A stretch of 64,000 nt of DNA, taken from positions 16,100,261-16,164,260 of the forward strand of contig JABAKD010000026.1 of assembly GCA_012845835.1 (NCBI GenBank), in the 5' to 3' direction. Position numbers and translations under genes: made by a program. Positions 57,835-64,000 of this stretch are shown piece by piece. The DNA is from Undaria pinnatifida. Lineage: Eukaryota; Sar; Phaeophyceae; Laminariales; Alariaceae. Under the pieces are notes generated by a model, which saw only the letters and a list, made by a program, of their open reading frames with translations, was not told the DNA's origin and did not search any database. How positions within the stretch are numbered: the stretch's first letter is position 1; each line of letters opens with the position of its first letter.

Positions 57835-60800
57835 ATCGACGTCCTGGTTTTCTACACCGCCGAGGCCATGGCTGAGATGATGGCCACGTCAGCATCGGAG
57901 ATGGAAACCAAACTCAAGTATTACTTTGCCGAAGCGAACTTAGGCAACGACAACTCAGAGATCCCACTGGAGTATAATGTTGTTCACGTTACGGAGGTGA
58001 CGATCACTCTTAACCGAAAGGGTACGGGGGACTGTTAAGAGGGAAATAGCGCATTTCGAGCATGAACGCACAACACGGCGCCTTAATATCCACCATGGGA
58101 ATAATTGGCAGATGCTCTAAACATAACATATGCCCGCACGCTGTTGCGTCGAACGTCATCGCCCGGCGTTAGAGATAGGTAAGGAAACGCCACGAGTGTA
58201 GCGATACATAGTCGGCGTGCATGGTGGGGGGGTTGGATGACGGGGACGGTATCGACGTGAACGAAGCTTTCTAAGGTCCGATTTGAAAAAAAAAAACACA
58301 CCAACCGTTCGCCGTGTTGCTATTTTGGTGTTGGAACCCTAAGTTGAGTTTCTCATTCTCCCATGCCTGATGCTCACAGATATCCCACCTGTCATATGTT
58401 TGCACGCGCTCCTGGAAACTATTGATTCGATTTTCATCCCCCTCATACATGCTACTTGCAGCTACCTTACGAACAGCAAACCGACGGCGAAGACGCGCTG
58501 AGCAGCATCACCCTCAACGCCGCAGTATCAACTATTCGTAAAGAGGTCGAAGCCGACCTGGTGCATCTTATTGGGCTTCTTCCCGACTACTGTGGTATAT
58601 CGTAAGTTCTGTTGAAATGCCAAACATTTCGACGTAACATTCCCACCAAACCTTGTATGGCATGTGTTCGTCCTTTCACGTATATTTACTTACCGGTTAG
58701 CTGCGCTCCCCCCCTTTCTTTTTTTTTCTCACATTTTTACTTTCCAGCTTCTGGACAGGCCGTGGTCACAGGTGTCGTCCCTTCTCCCCTCCGGTTCTTG
58801 TCTGCAATGTTTATCGCGCATGGGGTTCAGCGATCCCACTGCTCGTCGGTTGTTTATCGGGTGTTGCTGACTCACGCTCTCGCGCTTTCCGCAAGTCAAT
58901 TTGTGCACAAGACAAAGTCCTAACAAATTTATACGAGTATGCACTCGGCGGCGCTCGAACTCACGAAACTGACTTATTCCAGGCGCGAGGATAACGTGAT
59001 ACGCCACCGGGGCGACCAGCTACTAAATACCGGCTACTGACATGTGTTACTCGTGAGCAAAATGTTCCCTGACAAACAGGGGCATCAGACCGAACAGCTA
59101 TGTCCGACATCACTGGAACACCATTCGTGGTATACTTCAGTAGTTGAGGCCATAGGGTTGTTTACTAGGTTGCCAAACGTAGGATACTAATTACCATTGT
59201 CACGGCGTGCGTCTAGGCCAGGCATATAAAGCCAGGCATAAAGTTTGCCCCAAGCTAAACATGCAGACATATGAAGCTACACGTTTGTCGGTGTCGTTGT
59301 TTCGAAGATCGTATAGTCTAAAGAGCCAACAATGAATCATTGGAACCGAAAGCGCCTTCGAACAAACTGAAGCCTGTCGAACCGGTACTACACGCCTAAC
59401 GCCAGGTATATAATTCGGACAAGCTACCCTTTTTTCGATGTCGTTGCCTCGAAGGTGGTTTAAAGCGCCATAAATGAGTCATTGGAATCCAAATTTCCTT
59501 CGAACAAAGTGAAGACCTTTGAACCGGTATTACGCGCCTACTGCCAGGTTTGCGTCAAGCCAAAAGCAATGTTTGGGGGTGGGATACTCCAGACCTAATT
59601 CGGACAAGCTACGACCACGTGTTTCGATGTCGCTGTTTCGAAGATGTTTTAAAGAGCCAAACATGAATAATTGGAACCGAACGCGTCTTGGAACAAAATA
59701 AACCCCTTCGAACCGCAAGTACGCGCCTACTGCCGCGTTTGCGTCAGGCAAAAAAACATTTGTTTGGGGTAGGAATACGCCAGGCGTACAAAGCCAGGCA
59801 CATACTTCGGACAAGCTCCACGTGTTTTCGATATCGTAATGCCAGGAATGTACTTTTGTATAAGCTACACGTGTGTAGGCATATATACCCAGGGATATCC
59901 GCAGGCACATATACGCCCAGGGATATATTTCGGACAAGCTACACGTGTTTAGATGCCGTTAGTTCGAAAGTGGTTTACAGAGTCAACAATGAATCATTGC
60001 AACCGAATGCGCCTTCCAAAAAAAATGAAGCCCGTTGAACCGGTATTACACCCCTACTGCCGCGTTTCCGCCAGGCTAAATGCAGTTGTTTGGGGTATGG
60101 ACATACCGTTGTATAGGGGGGGAGCTACCTTGGACCTACCTTCAGTGCTGAGTAGTTTAGGTAAAGACAAGGTACCATGCTGAGACGTTCAATGCACACA
60201 CGTTTTCTACGGGCATTTTTGCACGCGTAGCTGCAGTACCACTTTTTCTGAAAACCACCGTGGCGTCCTCCTTCGTTTGTTTTCCCTTTCCATCGTAATC
60301 CGCAGGACTATTTTCGGCGATGGCGACTCCGGCGCATATGCTCTTACCAGTGCCGACTGCGTGGACGGCCTCACCGTTGGACGTGAGCTTGGACACGTAA
60401 GACGACAGCCGGCGTGGTTTTTATCCTGGGCGATAGGTGAAGAGTAGTCTAGCTTAGAGGATATGTGGCACTCAGCGGCGCCCGTACCTCCACCCGTATG
60501 GAAGTCATCCATGGTTATCATGCATTCGAACTCTCGTTCACTCTGCGGTTTGAACTTTGTTTCTCGTCACGTGCCGCATACCTCGCAGAACATGGGCTGC
60601 GATCGCGACAGGGATACATTGGAAGATGAAGATGAAGGGCACGCCTATGCCTATGGGTTGCGGTACTGCACTGGAACTAACCCGTAAGATTTCACATCAG
60701 CGGTGCTGATACAGGGGTGCTACGTTTGTGTGTACACTTGAATTTGATGTGCTATTCGCGCGTTAGGCCTAAAACATTTGAACTCCTGTCGCGCTGCTGA

Positions 60801-62040
60801 TCAAGAGTAGCGTAGAGAGGGCACCCCAATTTCTCCTGCCGAGCATAGGCCACCTCATCCAGTGGCTCTGTACTCGCTGTAAATCGCAATCACGAAACGT
60901 TTTAGGCGCAGAGTAACAAACGATGCCACGGCGGTGCTCGTCTCGAAACCGAAAAATCACATGAACATTACACCCTGCGAGTTTCTTTAATCCGCTGGAA
61001 CCAGAGGCGCTCAACGTGCCCCTGCTACAACCATAGCCATAGTGTTTTACTCACTCATGTGGAAGTTATGTTTTACAGCGTTAGAATGTCAGTCGGCAAA
61101 TTCGAAAGAGCCATCACATCCGAGTGGCAACGGGCGTCGAATTTAATATAACAATCTACCTCAGTATTCCAACAGTAATGGCAGCAATATAAACGTTCCA
61201 CCACTAACCAAACCCCCTGTATGACTAAAGAGGTGCGGGTTTAGCCCAACGAACAAAACAACCGTACATGAAACACGACCGCCCTTAAGTACCCCGACCG
61301 AACTTGTTATTTGTACCATGTTTTCGTTTGTCGGCGATGGACTCGCTTGCTTCAAACGCGACTTCAAATGCGATTGTTTCGTCGCTGCGTGGGCCTTTTC
61401 AGGTACGTGACCATCATGTCGCACGAGGAAAACTGCAATGGAGGGTTCATAAACTATTACTCCAACCCAGACGTTACATACTTCGACAAGCCAACTGGCA
61501 CAGAGACAGAGAACTGCGCGAGGAGGATCAAGGAGACTATGGTGAGACAGGACACAAACATACCCCCGAATGCTGCAGTGTGAATGCAAGTAGGTATCCC
61601 AGCTGAGATTGAGCGGGGGCCCAATGTTCGCACTTGGACGATGTACGGCTTCATACAGTAGGGTTAGGGTTAGCCCTAACCTTAACCCTTACCCTATTCG
61701 CCTAGTGGTTGGATATCGTGTACAGTAGGTTGCGGATTCATACAGAATGCCAAAACACAAGCTAATTACAAAAACCATGTGATGTGCTCTCGTCTAAAAT
61801 ATATATTCGGTCTTGGACTCGCAGGACACGGTTGCAAACTACATGGAGGCTGGTGGTGATGGGTGTGTTTCTACAGGTGACCCGTGCACCATCACTTCTG
61901 ATTGCTGCGACATGACGTGCGTCGAGGGTGTCTGCGGTGAGATCTCCATTACATGCCTCCGTCTACAAATTGATCAACGCAAATGGGCGTATATTGATTG
62001 TGCTCAGTACCCCAAGCTCAAATCCAATATACAAGTATAA
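57835..62040 (+). CDS. Reprolysin-like metzincin protease with altered zinc site
   Basis: Six exons: 57835-57996, 58462-58601, 60306-60396, 60589-60683, 61403-61541 and 61825-62040. All introns are GT-AG, and phases agree throughout (843 bases including the stop). Exon 1 starts IDVLVFYTAEAMA, the first strand of this peptidase fold. Exon 2 ends ADLVHLIGLLPDYCGI. Exons 3 and 4 meet at the zinc helix, reading GRELGH then NMGCDRDRD. The family motif is HExxHxxGxxH, so the first and third ligand histidines are arginine (CGT, CGC), while the Glu and the middle His remain. Exon 5 holds the Met-turn (TIMSHEENC) and FINYYSNPDVTY. Exon 6 adds a small cysteine-rich module (C-x6-C-x6-CC-x3-C-x4-C). Exon 6 may instead splice at CTGCG|GTGAGA (61936), leading to undetected exons. 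The signal peptide and propeptide are not located. The protein was probably secreted. It is either a pseudoenzyme or an early-decay gene. Confidence 0.8.
58716..59017 (-). mobile_element. SINE family B copy 5, in protease intron 2
   Basis: The tRNA-like head GGTCGCCCCGGTGGCGTATC is at 59017 reading minus, and the tail TGTGAGAAAAAAAAAGAAAG is at about 58716-58732. It is inserted antisense to the protease gene within the 1,704-base second intron. Confidence 0.75.
59215..60075 (+). repeat. Degenerate intronic minisatellite, about four units
   Basis: Units of about 170-230 bp share GACAAGCTAC, TTTCGATGTCG, AAAGAGCCAA(A)CAATGAATCATTGGAACC-like sequence, TTCGAACCGGTA and CGCGCCTACTGCC. The array makes up about half of the second protease intron. 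Confidence 0.8.
61659..61695. repeat. Head-to-head telomere-like repeats
   Basis: TAGGGTTAGGGTTAG is followed directly by CCCTAACCTTAACCC, giving an inverted TTAGGG-type tract inside the fifth protease intron. Confidence 0.8.
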
Positions 62041-62300
62041 CAAACGAAGGTACAATCCTCTGTCGACATAATCGCACTGAAAGACGAGGGGAACAGACAA
62101 TCAAGGTTCACGAAATATTGATTGTTTTTCTTTTCACCTTATCACAATGTTTATACTTGCCTGGAACATGAAACGTAATGGTGGAATGGTTCGGCACTAC
62201 ACCGAGTGCGGCGTATAAGTAATGTTGGGCATGGCGACGCAATATGTAGCATAGCGATACGAGTGGTATGCAGAGACGACACATGTTACCAATAACAGTA

Positions 62301-63783
62301 GGTGGCCCTATATAGTGCGGGTATGTGTCACGAAAATTACCCGCACTATACCGGACACCCGCACTATATAAAACCCGGCCTGATTAGTGCGATTTCCCGC
62401 ACTATTGGGGGTTTTAGAACCCCCAATAGTGCGGGAAGGCGCACTAGTGACGATAGTACTAGTTTAAAGCATGCGACGCAGCCTACAGTGAGGTGCATGA
62501 AGGCAAACAGGGTGTTGGATGTGTTTCCTACACGGATAGGAGGCTGCACCAGTTGTGATGTGAAGAGGACAGCATTTTGCAGCCGTGAATACAGTACAGC
62601 ACTGTATCCGCATCCTGAACACGGGTGAAACGACGGTACAGCAGGACAGTACTGCTGTACCGTACTTGGTTCATGACATGTTCGTACTCTGAGCGTACCA
62701 ACAGGCTGTGTGTGCAAGGTCCCGTGGATGGTTCATTTTGTTTTCGCCGTTCCACTTCTTTACCACGTACAGTACGAGAATTATCACATGATTCACCAAA
62801 CACTTCAGCTTCAGGAAAAACAACTAAACTTGCCAAACGGGACGCCGTTTCAACACGACCCCCGACACCCTCGCTCGGAACAACAAAAGAACGGGACGAA
62901 CTACGTACTGCAGGAAGAACAAGCACAAGAAAGGTCCAGCCCAAGCCCCTACTTTTCTCGCACGCTCCACCTCACTCAGTTGGTCAAAGGAAACTCAAAA
63001 CTACACAACACGAAGAAGGAAATTACGCAACTCTCTTTCACCACGGCATGAAAGTCAGACAAACGATAGACCTGGCAAAAAAAAACGGCAGTAACTACCG
63101 CGTGCGGCGAAAATAATCATTGCTCTACGCGTCAAAATACGCCCAGACATCAGTCTGGCGAGTTGGCTTCGATGCATGCGCTTCAATCATCAACATCCGT
63201 GCCCTCTGGAGCAAGTAGCCGGCCCCGTCCAAGCCGGACGCTGCCGCGTAGCTTTGCAGGGGGGCGAAGTATTGACAGCTGTGGACTCTTGTTTGGAAGA
63301 CAAGCACGCGTGACAGATGCGATGCGTTTCTTCTCCCTCGCCTTCAACCGCCACCTCGCCGCATATACGGTGCAGTCTGCCACCACATCCTCCTCGGCAT
63401 GGGTGACCATGGGTGGCTACTGGTGTGTGGTTGCTGAGTTGGCAAAGTTCGCCTGCTGCTGCACAAGGCATCGCATACCTCTTCGCCTTTCTCGTGGCCA
63501 GGGGTCTGCTGCTGGGCGGTAGGGGTACAGTGCTGTACCTTGGGTGTTTTGTGTGTTGTGTGTGATTTGTGCGTGTGTTTGCGTTGCTTTGACCGCATCT
63601 AGGGCGGGGGTGACGTCAGACCCGCACTATATACGGTCGTTGGTTGAGCCGAACCCGCATTATAAAGGCAATCCCTCTATAGTGCGGTACCCGCACTATG
63701 GAGGGGTCTATATTGTGCCAAACGATTTCACCCGCACAATATCGGACACCCGCACTATATGGACCGCACTATATAGGACCACC
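62301..63783. mobile_element. TIR DNA transposon with TA duplication, pogo/Tc1-like by structure
   Basis: The ends GGTGGCCCTATATAGTGCGG and GGTGGTCCTATATAGTGCGG (reverse complement) match at 19 of 20 positions and are flanked by TA (62299-62300, 63784-63785). The subterminal regions are packed with the word CCCGCACTATA in both orientations. A perfect palindrome lies at 62396-62435 (18-bp arms, loop TTAG) and a near-perfect one at 63672-63704. The total length is 1,483 bp. A TA duplication points to the Tc1/mariner-pogo group, but no DDE domain is visible, so superfamily placement is tentative. Confidence 0.7.
63190..63471 (-). CDS. Small zinc-finger ORF inside TIR element, 93 aa
   Basis: It starts at ATG 63471 and stops at 63190-63192. 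Residues 25-56 hold C25, C29, H34, C37, H50, C53 and C56 in HPCRGGCGGRLHRICGEV...THRICHAC, a spacing expected of a treble-clef or PHD-like zinc-binding module. The rest is low in recognisable structure. It lies wholly within the TIR element, so it is likely the remnant of a transposon DNA-binding or accessory protein. The exact zinc-finger family is not identified. Overlapping plus-strand frames are probably shadows. Confidence 0.45.
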   Translation of the reverse strand: MPCAAAGELCQLSNHTPVATHGHPCRGGCGGRLHRICGEVAVEGEGEETHRICHACLSSKQESTAVNTSPPCKATRQRPAWTGPATCSRGHGC

Positions 63784-64000
63784 TACTCTACTACTAACAG
63801 TAGGTAGAGGTGCACCCTTTCGTTCTTAAGACTCTATTCCTCACCCATCAACAGAAGTTGGTAAGAAGGAAAGCGCAACCCGTTGAAGAAATATCATGGC
63901 TTCGGTGTGCAGAAAATCATACTGCAAAACAGTAATGAAATTGGAAATACATTGGTTCAACAATCCCTGCCATCGAGAAATTATGCGTGAAAAGAAAGGC
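63784..64000. other. No gene recognised at window end
   Basis: Sequence outside the right TIR. I see nothing I can support. Confidence 0.4.

Noticed and set aside
60463..60687. Reading the zinc-site exon upstream into PHTSQNMGC as one open frame
   Set aside because: A clear AG at 60587-60588 and phase agreement with exon 3 (ending RELGH) give a far better match to the protease family.

Overview
This is eukaryotic nuclear DNA and it is almost entirely repeats. The evidence is spliceosomal GT-AG introns in the one clear gene, short tracts of TTAGGG-type telomere repeat, tRNA-derived SINE-like units, several classes of eukaryotic DNA transposon, a miniature LTR element and many CTG/CA microsatellites. 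There are no bacterial operons, rRNA genes or CRISPR arrays. The mixture, and a cysteine-rich secreted-type metalloprotease with many introns, would fit a stramenopile such as a brown alga. That placement is an inference; nothing here proves it.

Layout: 1-15 kb holds the first copies of the dominant repeat (here 'family A', about 15 copies in the window, about 9-10 kb in all), a head-to-head pair of tRNA-type SINEs, several tandem repeats and a possible Helitron-type exon. 15-19 kb carries a decayed hAT transposase on the minus strand, then a structurally complete 1,002-bp PIF/Harbinger-type element with 53-bp perfect terminal inverted repeats. 19-29 kb is dispersed and tandem repeats, a family A insertion whose empty site survives in a neighbouring paralogous repeat unit, and a Mutator-like foldback element with a 9-bp target duplication. 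29-57 kb is further family A copies, small TIR elements, a decayed unknown gene, and a miniature LTR (TRIM-like) family in single and tandem forms, with long stretches where I recognise nothing.

The only recognisable host-type gene is at 57.8-62.0 kb on the plus strand: a metzincin (reprolysin-like) protease domain spread over six exons whose reading phases all agree. It keeps the catalytic glutamate and the Met-turn, but two of the three zinc-binding histidines are arginine. Its introns hold a SINE, a degenerate minisatellite and head-to-head telomere-like repeats. The window ends with a 1.48-kb TIR element full of perfect palindromes that carries a small zinc-finger ORF.

Family A is the strongest candidate for something undescribed. 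It is a 5'-truncated, retroposon-like repeat with a fixed A/T-rich 3' end and long poly-C tracts that always lie on the same strand of the element.
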